Shown one piece after another: positions 35,600 through 47,790 of a stretch of 64,000 nucleotides of DNA (positions are counted from its first letter, which is position 1; every line of letters starts with the position of its first letter). The stretch comes from Thunnus maccoyii. Taxonomy: Eukaryota; Chordata; Actinopteri; Scombriformes; Scombridae. The notes under the pieces were generated by a model. It was not told the origin of the DNA, searched no databases, and worked only from the letters and a program-made list of their open reading frames with translations. A program made the position numbers and the translations under genes. The DNA is taken from assembly GCF_910596095.1 (NCBI RefSeq), contig NC_056554.1, positions 5,332,001 to 5,396,000 on the forward strand, in the 5' to 3' direction.

Positions 35600-36420
35600 C
35601 GCCGCGGAAGATTTCCTCGAAAAAGTTAAGCGCCATCTGAAACCTGGCATGCGTAAAAATGTCCAAATGAGCTCAAGTGGCTTCAGTTTTAACACATTTC
35701 TTACCTTGTAGAGTTTGAAGGGTCCCATGCTCTGCGTGGAGAGGCTGCAGTGACAACAGTTGTGGAGTGAGCTCTAAGATGAAAAGCGTTACATCACCAG
35801 CTCCACCAAAGTGCCAACGCCAGGTCCTGCGGTGAGAAGCGCTAACGATCGAAACCCTCAAGAACTCATCAGAGGAGATACAGTTGGCTCCTTTGGAGTA
35901 AGAGCTGACGGGCCTCCGAATGGGCTATGCGGGTATTTTTACGGCTCATTAACCCTAAAAACGTCCTCCCTCTGGCGCACTCGGAAGCAAGTTATGGATG
36001 TGATGTGTTTGAGTGTAGCAAAAGCAGCGGAGCTCAGTCATCTGGTCGCAGCTGGAGCGCGTGCCAGCTCTCTGCTCACGTTCCAGCTGTTAAGCTTACA
36101 ATCATACACTGCAGAGCCACAGTCCCGCCTATTGGTAGTATCACAGCAACACTAGTCTGTCCACATGCTTGTTGTGTACAAGCAGCGACGCACCATCACA
36201 CACCATGACAATTCATCACACCGTTGGCTGCGAAGAGATATCAATGCGTCTCGTTAATTAAGATCAATTTCCGACAGTGAACTACACAGACGCATCCACG
36301 CGGGGCTTTAGTTCTGTGTTGCGTTCAAACCCCCCTCATAAACTTAAACAATTATAACGTTCTCTCGAGTGTACGTGTTGCTTTTGATCGGGTGACGCAG
36401 ACGCTCTGTGCATTTCCAGA
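35600..36420. promoter_or_regulatory. CpG-enriched region at the rasgrp2 5' end
   Basis: CpG dinucleotides are clearly denser here than in the flanks, for example around 35600-35635, 35810-35990 and 36190-36410. It overlaps the presumed first exon of rasgrp2 and lies 1.7-2.5 kb upstream of the alpk1 start codon on the opposite strand. It is the best candidate promoter region for rasgrp2 and possibly for alpk1. No TATA box was identified. Confidence 0.4.
35705..35790 (-). other. rasgrp2: Probable rasgrp2 5' non-coding exon
   Basis: On the minus strand a good donor, CTACAAG|GTAAGAAAT, closes an exon at 35705. It contains ATGGGACCC in strong start context (A at -3, G at +4). Joined to the acceptor at 22735, the reading frame becomes an eight-codon upstream ORF, MGPFKLYK followed by TGA. 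The upstream boundary of the exon is not visible; the end at 35790 is nominal. Assignment rests on splice signals and position only. Confidence 0.4.
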
Positions 36421-38115
36421 AAACAAGAGACAGACTACTGCAGAGGTATAATGAGGGATTTATTTATTAATAGACCTACATTTAATAATAAATGTACACT
36501 ACGCTACATGGTATGACGAGAAGGGGGAAAAGGTATTTCTAATTATGTAGGCTATATCATCAAAATTGTTCAAACTAAATAAGTATTTTTGTAAAAGACA
36601 GTGTGGCTTGCATACATTTCACCTGTTGCTATAAGCTTCAGTTCTGCCCCCTTCATTACGTCACCTGTTGCATTTAGGTCATGCAGGAATGAGTGAGTAA
36701 GAAAGTTTCAGTGTGTGTTATTGCAGAACATTTTGAGATTGGCGATCATAAAACAACTTTGGCTATATGATGAAATGTCATCTTATCAAGCTTGTCTGTA
36801 TTTGTTTTCTAATATTTGACAACAGATTATTCTTCTCTGATATTAGGAAAGCACGGGCAGTTTGAGAAACAAAATCATGGATTACTAAATGTTCCTATGT
36901 AGTGGGTTGAAGTGAACAACACTTGGATCTGTACTGTTTTGCTCTATCATGAGAATACATGAAAGTGAAAATCCGTCAAATTACAGTTTTTCTTGTTGCT
37001 TGTCTTTCTTTTTTGCCTTAGGTATTTAGTATGTTTGATTGTGAGTGTCTCTGTCTGTGAAACTTTTTTGTCTCTTGGTTTGCATGAAGAATAGCATGAA
37101 ACTTTTTTAGGACTTTAGAAACCTAAATGACAATATTCAATAAATAAGACCTGTATCTGCCCTTTGTATCACCTTATATAATGTAAAAGTGGTTGCTATA
37201 AAACCCCCTTTCCCTTCCTTAGTAAGAGATTCAGTACAGACCGGTGGTTCAATCTGACCTGCCTCGTTGTCTGTGGGTAGGCGTGCCAAAATGCTTTGAA
37301 ATTGGAATCGCGATATTTCCGACTGCTTATGAAAGCAACATCTCACAGTCCTGCCCTACCAGGAAGACGCAGAGAACCTGGGGTTACGGTTAGTACTGTT
37401 GAATTAGTGTAGGCTATCTGTATTATAAAAACTGTGTTTCATATGTCGGACTTTCTAGCAAATGTGTTTATCTTGTAAGGTATTATTTAACTCAATTCAT
37501 TATTCTAAAAGTGTCCTCAAATACAACAGTAACTTCCATAATGACTCTTGTTGATATCTATTCGATGACTGATTTTGCATTGTTATATTAATTACAGCAC
37601 ATTATGTGTTTGGTATATTTATAGATCTGTTATTTAAATAGCGTCCTATACAACGTCATCAATCACAACCACAATATTGTGCGTTTTTATGGTCAAGACT
37701 GACTTACGTACAGTAGGTCACTAATCTCAAATGTTAACAGACACATTATAAACCTCTTTTAAGACTATAAACCGAGTCTTCATTGCCTAAGACATTGTTT
37801 CATGAGTAGGCCTATATTGGCATCAACAAAGTTGTACTGTCCATAAAATTATAGGAAATCACGTAGATTTTAATTAAAAAAATGAATTATTTGTTAATTT
37901 ACTTGAGATTTGGGTGTGATTCATTTAATTGTGGAATTTTTCAGATGTTGAAATTTACAAACAGACCCTGATTGTGCAATCCTTTCTCAACATCAGTATG
38001 ATCAGCCTTTGGGATTCCCCTTCTTGAATCACTATTGTAGGAAGAGGGGTGAAGAGGCCAAGAAAGGAGGAAATCCTTTCATCCCAGGCAACTACATCGG
38101 CATCTGTTTACCAGA
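36421..38115. other. Intergenic / alpk1 upstream region
   Basis: A/T-rich sequence between the CpG-enriched segment and the first coding exon of alpk1. A 5' non-coding exon of alpk1 may lie here, but I could not choose one with confidence. No coding frame, RNA gene or intact mobile element was recognised. Confidence 0.4.
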
Positions 38116-41100
38116 ATGGACAGTCAGGAGGTGGGGGATTTACTGGAGGACTGCCTCAGAGCAGCAAAAGCAGCTGAACACTCAACACAGTCCAATGAGG
38201 CAGAGAGGCTGAACTACTGCAGCTGCAGAGGTCAGACACAAGATGGTGCTATTGAGTCAATTTACATGTAGGCCTTGGCGAAACCATTCTATGGGAGAAA
38301 CCTAGATTTGGATTTGGGTGAGGATCAGAGATTTGGTGGTGGAATTACTGTACGCTCACATAAGCTTCACACACATGCTTTGTGTTGAGAATGAGGGACA
38401 AAGCCATGCTTAACAAATGGTCAGTGAATCCATTTTCATAGCAGAGTTGGCATGCATTTGAGGTGATTTGCTTTTATTGAGCAAGTGCTTTTCAGTGGGG
38501 CAAGCTGAAACAGTGTTCATCATAAATCTCCCCCCTAAACTCAGTATAACCCAGTAAATTTGCCTTCCCAATGTAGAAAGTTTTTCTGGTGTAGTTTAAT
38601 CCAAATTATTCCCTCCTACAAAAAAGTTTAAAGTTAAGTTTTAAGTTTATTCAGACTTGGGCCTTTGAGGTCCATTAATCTTTGTACACAGTTTTGCTAA
38701 ATTTTAGAAATCCCACTTACTTACTCTTATTTCCTGTAGACCTGCTGTGTGCAGAGCTGGCGTCTCTCCTGCAGGAGGCCATGGAGATGAAGTGGCCTTT
38801 CGTGCCTGAGAAGTGGCAGTACAAGCAGTCAGTCAGTGCCAATGACAAGACCAACCTTAGTGACCTCATCAGCAAGCACCTACCTCAGCTACTGGTAATA
38901 ATTACACAGCAAGTTTGTAGTTATAATTTCCTATGTGAGCATATTTTAGTGTCACTGAATTTAAAAATAATTTACAGGCACTTTCCCAGTACAAAATAAA
39001 CATGTTTGTTGTGTTGCCAGGCTGTTCTGAAGGCATCCATCATGGCTCAGGATGCACACATGGCACTGGCGGTGGTCTTCTTAGTGGACCGATTCCTCTA
39101 CTGGACAGACGAGTCCAGTCGGCTGCTGAAGATCACCAAGCTGCTCCACAGACGCCATCCTGACACCCCTGTGGCCCCTCAGCTGGTTATACGACAGGCC
39201 AGGGTCTACCTTAACTCTGGTACAGTGTGGTGGAGGGATGGGGTTGAGCATATGGGACTGCTTCTAAAAGGAAATGATAGTACTTTATTTTATTCTTAGT
39301 CTTATGGGAAGCCACTGGCACTGAACAAAAGTAAAAGGATGAGTAATACTTCATATATCATCCGAATCACTGTTTTGGGAAATCATAGTGATCGATGCAA
39401 ATTCAACATGGAAATTACATGTGAAAAGCCTTTCATTACTTTTTCATTATTACACATTTACATTGCAGAGGTATTGATGATTGATTAGCTTATACAGAGT
39501 TGGATAAATGTGAACATAATCATCATCTTCCACACAGGCAAACTGCAGAAGGCAGAATACATACTGAGCAGTCTGATTAACAATAGTGGGGCAACAGGTA
39601 AGATCATTGCTATCTCAGTTGTCTTTAATGATCATTGTACTGTATAAACAGCAAAACCTTCTTTTAATTTACAGGTTGTTGGGTGTACCACTCTGAGAGT
39701 GACAGGGCTCTTGTGCAGGCTGTTAGTGTTCAAGTGCGTGGAATGATTTTGCAAAAGCTAGGTAAGATATTATTTTCCTAAATGAAAAAATAGTTAATTC
39801 TACTGATGCCATCATACACTGATATTATGACTAATCTACTATCTTTGTGGGCTCTTTCAGGCTTGTGGCTGGAGGCTGCAGAGCTAATCTGGGCTTCTTT
39901 GGTTGGTTACTATGCACTACCTCAACCTGATAAAAAGGTAGCGCAGACACAACCACAATATTTTCCTCAGTGGCATCATGAGCTTGTAAACATGCATGGC
40001 CTAGTTTACATGCTGTTATAAATTTTTGCTCTACATATTTGTATATTTTATAGGGCATTGGAACTTCCCTTGGTATACTGGCCAACATATTGGTGTCTAT
40101 GAATGATAAAGACTTCCATGCTTTCAAGTCTAATGCAGACAAAGATTGGGTAAGTCTAACTAATATAAAAATGCTTTGTATATTATTGGCTTTGTATAAT
40201 TTCTTGTCTATTTGTATCTGATTGTTTGGAGCAGTCTTTACTTGGGGACAGGAGTCATCGTCTTCTTTCAGCGGCCGAGGCAGCTAAAATGGCAGTGGTG
40301 TACAGCCAGTACACTTCCCTCTATGTGTTGACCCATGTGGTAAGTTGTTCTATTTACCGGTCTCTGGCACCACTCACAGTGACCTGCAATAGACATGAAT
40401 CAATAAAGTCACAGTTTCACAACAGAGACAAGTTCAGTTTATTTTTAATCCTTTATTTAATCAGGTAGTCTCATTGAGATCAGGATCTGTTTTTCAAGAC
40501 AGACCTGTGTACAAAAATAAACGTACAGTTTAAACATAGACAGACGCACATGTAATTCACAGACGCACATTATACATTTTTCAAAATTAAGAAAAGCAAT
40601 TACAAGTGTGACTGCAAGTACATAAGTACAACCTTTTAAAATGTTCAAGTGAAATAAGAGAGTGTACCTTCATATTTTTGGGATTTCATTCCATTTGTAC
40701 ACAGCATAGTATTTGAAACCACTTTTTCCAAGTTCAGTGTGAACAAGACACACAGCTAATGTTAAAATGTCCTGATATTGAAGGGAATGTATTTAAATGT
40801 AACCAGAGAGCAGAGATAATTGGGCATTTTTGGAGTAAAGCCTTACGAATAAACAACATACAATGCTGCTCCCCTCTGTTTGTTAAGGAGGACCATCCCA
40901 CCTTTTTATATAAGATGCAATGGTGAGTGAGAAATGTATCTCCTGTGATGAAGCACAGTACACTGTGATACATTGAGTCAAGAGGCTTTAAGGTGGAGGG
41001 AGAAGCATGCTTATATACTATAATCTGTTGCAGTTTTGTAGATTGTGGATTGCACAGTGGTCTTTCAACTAGCAGAACAGAAACATGATTTGTTTCTATA

Positions 41101-44100
41101 CAAAAATCCAATTTTGACCCTCAGTTTGCTTGATGGGTGTTCCACATGAGTCTTAAAAGTAAGTCTGGTATCACTCTTAGATTTGTTAGGGTTTAAAGTG
41201 ACCAGTTTACTGTACACCTCACCTTGGCTTACTGATATAAAAGAAAATTTATTGCCAGAGTGGAGTGAGAGTTTGGTGAAGAACCTGCAGATGGAGAGCC
41301 AGCACTAAAGGTAGTAGTAGTGAACTGTTTGTTAAACATATTGCCAGATGAAATGAAATCATGAATCACACATATTTAATTTGTTTGTTATGATTTGATT
41401 TTCAAAGCAGATTTAAGGGGGCAGTGAGGCAGGGGAATTATTTTCAAGGAAGTGATCATTTTCCAAAATTCACTTGCGTTACCAGAGGTATTTGCAAGCA
41501 AGGACAAGTAGAAGTCAGATTAGGCTTTTCTAATAAGTCTGAGAAAGTTATGTCATTGGTGCCTGAAATTCTGCCCGTCAGTTGGATGATTGGTAGTTTT
41601 GTCTGTCTTCCAAGCAGCATCTCTGAAAATAAGAGCTTTGGAAATGTTTGGGGAGAACCAAGGATTAGAATGGTGTGAATGTTTTAAATTTTTATAAGTT
41701 ACATGTTTATTAAGTACGTTGTTAAAAATTGTGTTAAAATTATTAAAAACTAGGTCAGAGTCAGAAATGTTTTCAGTTTTTTCAAGATCAGAGTGACACA
41801 AATCATTAAAAAAAAAAATTGTTTGCTTGCTTTGCCTTTTCTTTACTATGGTGTTAGACCAGAGGTTTCGAGTATTTGACTAATTGGGCAATGGTCACTG
41901 ATGTCTTGAGCAAAAACTGCGCTAGTGAGGAACTTAAGTGGATTGTTTGTTAATATAAGACATATCAGGGTTGATTTAAAATTATTTGATTTGTTTGGCT
42001 GTGTAGGACTAGAAATTAACTGTAGATTAAGCTCTAAGCAAAGTTCTTGTAGTCTGGCGGAGTCTTTTGAAAGCCAATCTAAATTCAAATCACCCAAAAT
42101 ACCTCAGAATTAACATGGGATGATATTAATTTGGCAATTTCTTTGAGGGCCTCACAATTTGTGAATTGGGGATGATAGATTCAAATAACTGTAAAAAAGT
42201 CACTACCTCCAGGGCAGATGTCCAACAATACATTCAAAACTCTTTGGTAGTGTGACAGTAGCAACAGTTAGGTAGCTAATGAGAGAACAGATCCAACTGA
42301 AATATCTTGTGAAGGTACAGCTTTCATTCTTTGTCAGCCTCTCTCTGATAGACTCCTCTTTCTCTCCAGGCAACTCAAGGAACCTGCTTTTTATCATACA
42401 GTTTCTCCTTGGAGTGTCCTTCCACTGAAAGGCAGTCATTCCTCCTGCAGGCCAGAGAGGCATTTGCAATCGGTCTACTCACCAAAGCAGAGGGCGAGCT
42501 TGTCACCAGCAGGCAGGAGCTTCACACCTTCCTCAAGGCTGCATATTCTCTCGCTGTCACTCACAAATGGCTTGGCACTCCTTCAGAGGTTGTGGTGCAG
42601 GCAACACAAGCTTGCCAAAAAGCTTTATCGCACTTTTATGATTACTGCCATGCAGATACCCAAGACAAAGATAGCCTTTGTGCTGAAATCCTGCGTCTGA
42701 TTGCCCATGTCAAGCTTCTCTTGCGAGTGGAGCCATTCCTTAATTCAGACAAGGGATCTTATATCCCTGACAGCTACAGAAACATCAGAGACAGATCGGC
42801 TAATTTCACTTTAGAAGGTTTCTCAAAGGTGATGCAGAGATTTCAGAAGTATCATGCATCACTGTGTGAGACCACCAACACACACTGTAAGGGGGCTAAA
42901 GAGGAAATAGATGGACCAAGGCTATGTATAACTGCACTGGGGACGACCATTGGTACACTCAACACTGACTGCAGCACTGAAGCCTGCAAAGTGTCAAAGG
43001 ATGCACCCAAAGGAAAGGAGCCACAACAGAGAGTTTCAAATTCAACTGCTTTGAATCCACTTCAAAAGTCTGATCTGTGCAGCACTCTTGGAAGCACAGA
43101 TAACCTTGGCTCTTCATGGCAGAACCTCTCCTTGAATAGTTCAGGGTCTCCTCGGCCCAGCAGCAGCGGCTACACAGGGAGCATCGCCATTGTAGCGTAT
43201 GGGAGCAATCTGAGCTGTCCGACCACTGAGGTTGATGATGACAAGTCAGACAGCATGCTAGAATTTACTGATAAAAACCAGAAGCGAGATTTACAAGGTT
43301 GTACCTCTAGTGTCACTTCCTGTACAGTCCTGAGACCTGCAGTACTTGCCACTTCCTCCTCTAATGCAAGCAGTGATTTAGACAAGTTTGAAGTGCTAGA
43401 AGCTGCAATAGAGACACTGGGTAGTGAGGATGATTGGATGACTGATAGTGTTGGTGTGTCACTGAAACCTTCAGTAGCTGAAGGAGCAGCACAATCCTTA
43501 TCCAAACTTACTCTCAGAACATCCTCCAGCTCTCTCAGTGACAGTTTCAGTTCTGAGTCATCATGGGAGAAAATCTCAGTTGACCTTAACTCTCCCACAA
43601 ACAGAAAACCTCAGGCAACTGGCTTCGCAAAAGCAGGAACTGGCCAAAGGAGCAAGTCAACAGAGTCAGATGGGAGCTTCTTTCTCATGGAAACACTTGA
43701 TTCTGAAACCAGTGATACAGGTCCCATGCACACAAACCACTCATCCAAGCCTCAACCTCTGGAGAGCCTTAATGTGAACACTCAGAATGACTCTGTTACT
43801 GAAAAACCACCTACCAACAACTCTTTAACAACCCCACACTCAAACATTGCTCAATTTGTCCCAGAACAGTGTGCCTCCACTGAAACCTCCACAGAGAGCT
43901 CAATCGAGATGCTGGAGATGAATCCAAGTGGACACCCGTGCAATGAGGTCACTTGTACAGAAGAAGTGAATGTCCCTCAGAGGAAGAACCCTTTGTGCTA
44001 CAGCTGCTGTAAGCACAGCACTGTTGGCGATGTTGCTCCTGAGAGAGAGTATTTCTTGTCACAGCAGGATTACCACAGCTTTCTGGCAGGAGTTTGCCAT

Positions 44101-46310
44101 GAATGTCTGCTGAAGAGATTGCACAGTGAGAAGACACAGTTCAAACTCAAGAAACACAGAATGGCCTATAGTAAGTTTGAATTCCCATGGTTGTTGAAAT
44201 TTGTCTTCAAAGTCAATACATGTTTTTAGCCACACTAGCAATGTAGCTCTAGGGATGGTAATGTTGGTCGGTTGGTCCATCACTGGTCCAGACTGAAATA
44301 TTTCAACAACTACTGGATGGGTTGCTATTATATATTGTACAGACATTCATGGATGGATGAGGATGAAGCCTACTGACTATGTTGATCCCCTGATTTTTAC
44401 TCTAGCACCAAATCAGGTCAAAATTTTAAGTTTCCCAATAATTTAATTTATGACCAAATACCTACAAAACTATTGGCATTGCTGTTTAGTGCTAGTTAGC
44501 AAATGTTAACACTCTATGTTCAACATGCTAGATGGTGACAATGGTAAACATTATACCCACCTCATAGAGCCAGTAGTGTAGCTGTACACCCTGAGTCTTG
44601 CTGTTCCTCTGGCTCAATTTTTTCTGGACAGAGCAGATTCATTGTACCTGTCTGCTAATTTCTGACCGTCATCTCTGCTAGGTGCCCTTCATTTAAAGTT
44701 CTCCAAAGCCACAGGCCTGTGGACAGCCAGGGAGACCTGTGTTTACATCGGAGAGCCAATGGGGCTGCAGGGCAAGCAGAGGGCTGCCATATGGGTGCAG
44801 TTTTTACACCAGGAGGAGAGGTTAAGCAGGTACACAGCTACACATACAAGGCACACTCTAACCTGAACATGATAACTTTATGTCTGACTTTGTGTGTATA
44901 TCTATATCCCTAGTTATGTGGGAAAAGATTACTTGAAGCCAAAGCAGATCCAATTTCACCTGAAAGACGTGGAAAGACAGATGACAGCCCAGTACTATGT
45001 GACTGAATTCAATAAGAGCCTCTACGACAAGGAAGTCATGGCTCAGATCTTCTTCATCCCCTCTGAAGCATTATTGGTGAATCACATGCCAAACATAAAA
45101 ACATAAAAGTTTCCTTCATTTGGAGAGAGCAGAAATGGGAGATGTTAAAATTAAAATTACTTAACTCATAAAGACTACTTTAATAGGACCCCTTCAGAGA
45201 CTTCAGAGACAGCAGAGTGCAGGATTGCCTGCAGCGGCCTTGGAGCAGCTTTAGTTCAGATTCAAATTTAATACCACAGTACACCCTCCAGCTGTCAGTT
45301 CACAGCTGAAAACTGTCTACTGTCTTGTGACAGTACTAGAGCCAACATCCTGTTGGTTATTAGCCTAGATTGTACTAGGAGCTGTTAAAAAGGGAACATG
45401 TGAAATTACAATACAAATAATAGCTTAGCGGTATATATTCTCCTAATCATCTCTGCTCTCCCCTTAATGAATTAGACAAAAAAGAACTTGCAAAGTGCAA
45501 AGCAAGCTATAAATTTAATTAAATTTACCATTCAGCCTAGATAACACACCTGAAGATAAACACCATATAGTTTAACTGCATGTACTATAGTTTATTTTAA
45601 GCACTGACAGATTACTTGCTACCACCACATTTAATCATCTGTAGAGACATAATAAAGTCAGTGGATTACAGAAGAAAATTAGACTACACAAATACACATA
45701 ACTCTAGTGTTGCAGCAATATTAATGAGTTATGTATGAGTACAGGATTTAAATATTTCCTAATTCCCATCTTGTTTTCTGTACCTGTGAATAGATTATGA
45801 ATGGGAATGAGATAGTGGGATGTGTAACTGTTGAGCCCTTCATGCTTGGAGACTTTGTCAAACTGACCAACAACACTGGAAAGAAGGACAAGAGTTTCCA
45901 GGCCACAGAATATGGTCTTGCCTTTGGACACTTCACCTACTTGTTCTCTGACTGCCAGGAAGTTGTTGTAGACCTGCAAGGTGCGTGTGTATAACTGATC
46001 ACTATAACCACCACAGACCTATGGTGCATTCTTGTCATTTAGGGAAGGTGGCACTCCTTTCTACCTGAAAGTATATATCTATATGAGTTTGTTCATAGGT
46101 GTGAGCATCATTTTCCTTTTCTCCACAGGGTGGGTGACAGCCAATGGCAAAGGGCTGACCTACCTCACTGACCCCCAGATCCACTCCACCAAGATCCCCA
46201 AAGGCCCCTCCAACTTTGCTGACAGGGGCATCAGGTACTTCCTGGAAGAGCAACATGGACCGGAGTGCAATGGCATTTGCCAGCTGCTTAAACTATGTCC
46301 AGTGGTCTGA
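38116..46310 (+). CDS. alpk1: Alpha-protein kinase 1 (ADP-heptose sensor kinase), complete
   Basis: Thirteen coding exons: 38116-38230, 38740-38894, 39021-39219, 39538-39597, 39675-39761, 39861-39937, 40054-40149, 40235-40339, 42370-44170, 44682-44829, 44914-45076, 45794-45980, 46129-46310. Phases agree throughout and give 1,124 residues (human ALPK1 about 1,244). The N-terminal helical sensor region (about 1-440) carries the family signatures [40 protein letters not shown] and [11 protein letters not shown] Ser/Thr-rich, probably disordered linker (about 440-860) lies wholly in the 1.8-kb exon 9. The C-terminal alpha-kinase domain (about 900-1124) shows [59 protein letters not shown] and the final Cys-containing ECNGICQLL. 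In mammals ALPK1 binds bacterial ADP-heptose in the cytosol and phosphorylates TIFA to activate NF-kB. The start gives [14 protein letters not shown]; no other in-frame ATG competes. Confidence 0.96.
40450..42290 (-). mobile_element. Degraded LINE (non-LTR retrotransposon) in alpk1 intron 8
   Basis: Read on the minus strand, an endonuclease-domain remnant (about 42290-41846) contains [19 protein letters not shown] and [10 protein letters not shown] with frameshifts and stops. The downstream linker (about 41801-41553) includes [20 protein letters not shown]. The reverse-transcriptase core is missing. A C-terminal segment (about 41111-40734) shows [20 protein letters not shown] and [14 protein letters not shown]. 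The 3' end lies near 40450. It is antisense to alpk1. The clade was not assigned. Confidence 0.8.
42370..44170 (+). CDS. alpk1: alpk1 exon 9, large exon with the low-complexity linker
   Basis: The acceptor CTCTCCAG precedes 42370 and the donor A|GTAAGT follows 44170. It begins [11 protein letters not shown], aligning with the human NIRGTCLLSYS segment, so the frame is certain upstream of any in-frame start. About the first 140 codons belong to the conserved N-terminal region. The rest is rich in Ser, Thr, Glu and Asn (for example repeated SSS and [16 protein letters not shown]) with little recognisable conservation. Conservation returns near [24 protein letters not shown] at the 3' end. Confidence 0.93.
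44240..44570 (+). repeat. Dispersed teleost repeat in alpk1 intron 9
   Basis: Phrases such as GGTCGGTTGGTCCATCACTG, CTGAAATATTTCAACAACTA, GTACAGACATTCATGG and TTAGTGCTAGTTAGCAAATG are typical of an abundant percomorph interspersed repeat. The family name was not assigned. Recognition is from memory. Confidence 0.5.
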
Positions 46311-47126
46311 CAGCCACATGTTCTTCCTCAGAAAAAGTTGCTGTGTTGAGTGTCTTGATATGTGTGTGTTTGTGTTCCCAAATCTTAGAGCCTTTGATAC
46401 AAGGGTTTACATATTTAGGCTTAAATGTACTTTTGTTTTGTTAGAATCAATGTACTGTATTTCATAATAATATTAACTCACTGATTTAAATTGGAAATAT
46501 TTATTGTATCATATTATTATTATTGTTGTTGATTTTTTTCAGATACCTAATCTTAGAAGACTTAGAAACAAAACATAGCAGTATAATTTTGTTCTTTGGT
46601 TTAATAGTCATAGGGGTCGCTTTGTGTGGTTTTACATTTTAAAGCTGTAAAATGTGAAAGTTTTCTCAACTGGATTATCTTTTCTGCTCAATACTGGTGT
46701 TTACAAATCGGTGTGCGATGTATGCAGACACCAGTTGAATTTCATTTAAGAGAATTATGAATGTAGATTAACTAAATTCTATCTGTGGTGCTAAATATTT
46801 AAACTTATGTGCTATTTAAATTATCATATCTGATGGTTGTGGGTAGAGAGGTTATAGACAGGTGATCTGTAACACAAGCTAAATTGTATTTCTGTTTGAG
46901 TAGTTACTCTCCACTGCATTGTATAATATAAAATACTTGTGTTATTTTGTTACTGACATGTTTGACATTTGTTCTCAGTGTCTCCACATGGCTGGATTGT
47001 TGTCTAACTGGATCGTCAGTGTAGGAATCACCTGACAGATTGACAAATCATGTGTTTCCATCAGCAGCATTGTTTAGATTAGTCTTTTCATTGCTGCTGT
47101 TAACACCCACATATTCAACTTACACA

Positions 47127-47132
47127 AATAAA
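47127..47132 (+). terminator. Possible alpk1 polyadenylation signal AATAAA
   Basis: A canonical hexamer about 0.8 kb after the alpk1 stop codon, in A/T-rich sequence. Placement is by motif only. Confidence 0.3.
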
Positions 47133-47459
47133 TGTTTCCACTAATTTTTACTTCAATAACTAACAGAGAAGTAACCTTGTACACATGCCAACATTGGTAA
47201 TATAAAAAAGTGTATAAAATGTAAACAGGTTGCAAATGAATAAGATAAAGCCTTTTTTATTCAAGAAATTGTATTTTTGGATTAATTTGGTGCATCACAA
47301 AATAGCAAAGACACTGTAAGACACTGTTGTGTCACTCTCTTTCTGTGTGCATGTGTAGTCTGTCCTCTTTCCAGGTCTCCATGGTGATGGAGGTCACATG
47401 GCTCAGGTCCTACTCCATTTGGCGGCACCTGGAAACTGCTCAGCGTCCTCTTGATCACA

Positions 47460-47790
47460 TTCCTCATAAATCCATTATAGTTTTGTCATCCTGTTTGTCC
47501 ATGCTGTATTTGTGTAATTTGTGTTCTATTCTGTACACCCAACATCTATTGACTGTCTCTCCTGGGAGAGGGATCCCTCCTCTGTTGCTCTTCCTGAGGT
47601 GTCTTCCATTTTTTCCCCATTAAAGGGTTAAGGTAAAACTCCTTAAAAAAGGATTTTTTAGGGAGTTTTACCTTACTTGAATGGAAGGTCTAAGGACAGA
47701 GGATGTTGTATTGCTGTACAGATTGTAGGCAAATTTGTGATTTGTGATATTGGGCTATACAAATAAAATTGACTTCACTTGACAATTGAT
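47460..47790 (+). repeat. Teleost retroelement 3'-end-like repeat
   Basis: Contains CTCTCCTGGGAGAGGGATCC, a GTCTAAGGACAGAGG stretch, and the tail ATTGGGCTATACAAATAAAA followed by TTGACTTCACTTGAC. I recognise this combination as a common dispersed sequence in fish genomes, probably a LINE or SINE 3' end. It includes the hairpin described separately. Confidence 0.55.
47630..47674. repeat. Near-perfect 45-base hairpin
   Basis: Two 21-base arms are separated by the loop GGA. They are complementary at every position except one that would pair as G-U in RNA. The arms start AAGGTAAAACTCC and end GGAGTTTTACCTT. Confidence 0.85.

Larger units (their letters stand above)
22736..35704 (-). other. rasgrp2 long first intron (about 13 kb), no coding content seen
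   Basis: I saw no convincing exon of another gene here. It holds a (CA)n microsatellite near 24.75 kb, old repeat copies at 26.4-26.96 kb, a possible nested DNA transposon at 28.2-29.5 kb, a (GT)n tract at 31.1 kb and a TTAA-bounded MITE at 31.86-32.18 kb. The remaining open frames are short and lack splice-supported partners or recognisable domains. That it is a single intron depends on the 5' exon assignment at 35705. Confidence 0.5.

Noticed and set aside
42409-44229. A long open frame that could be read as an intronless gene starting near 42409
   Set aside because: It is exon 9 of alpk1: the frame continues upstream to the acceptor at 42370, and it leaves by a donor at 44171 before the in-frame stop.
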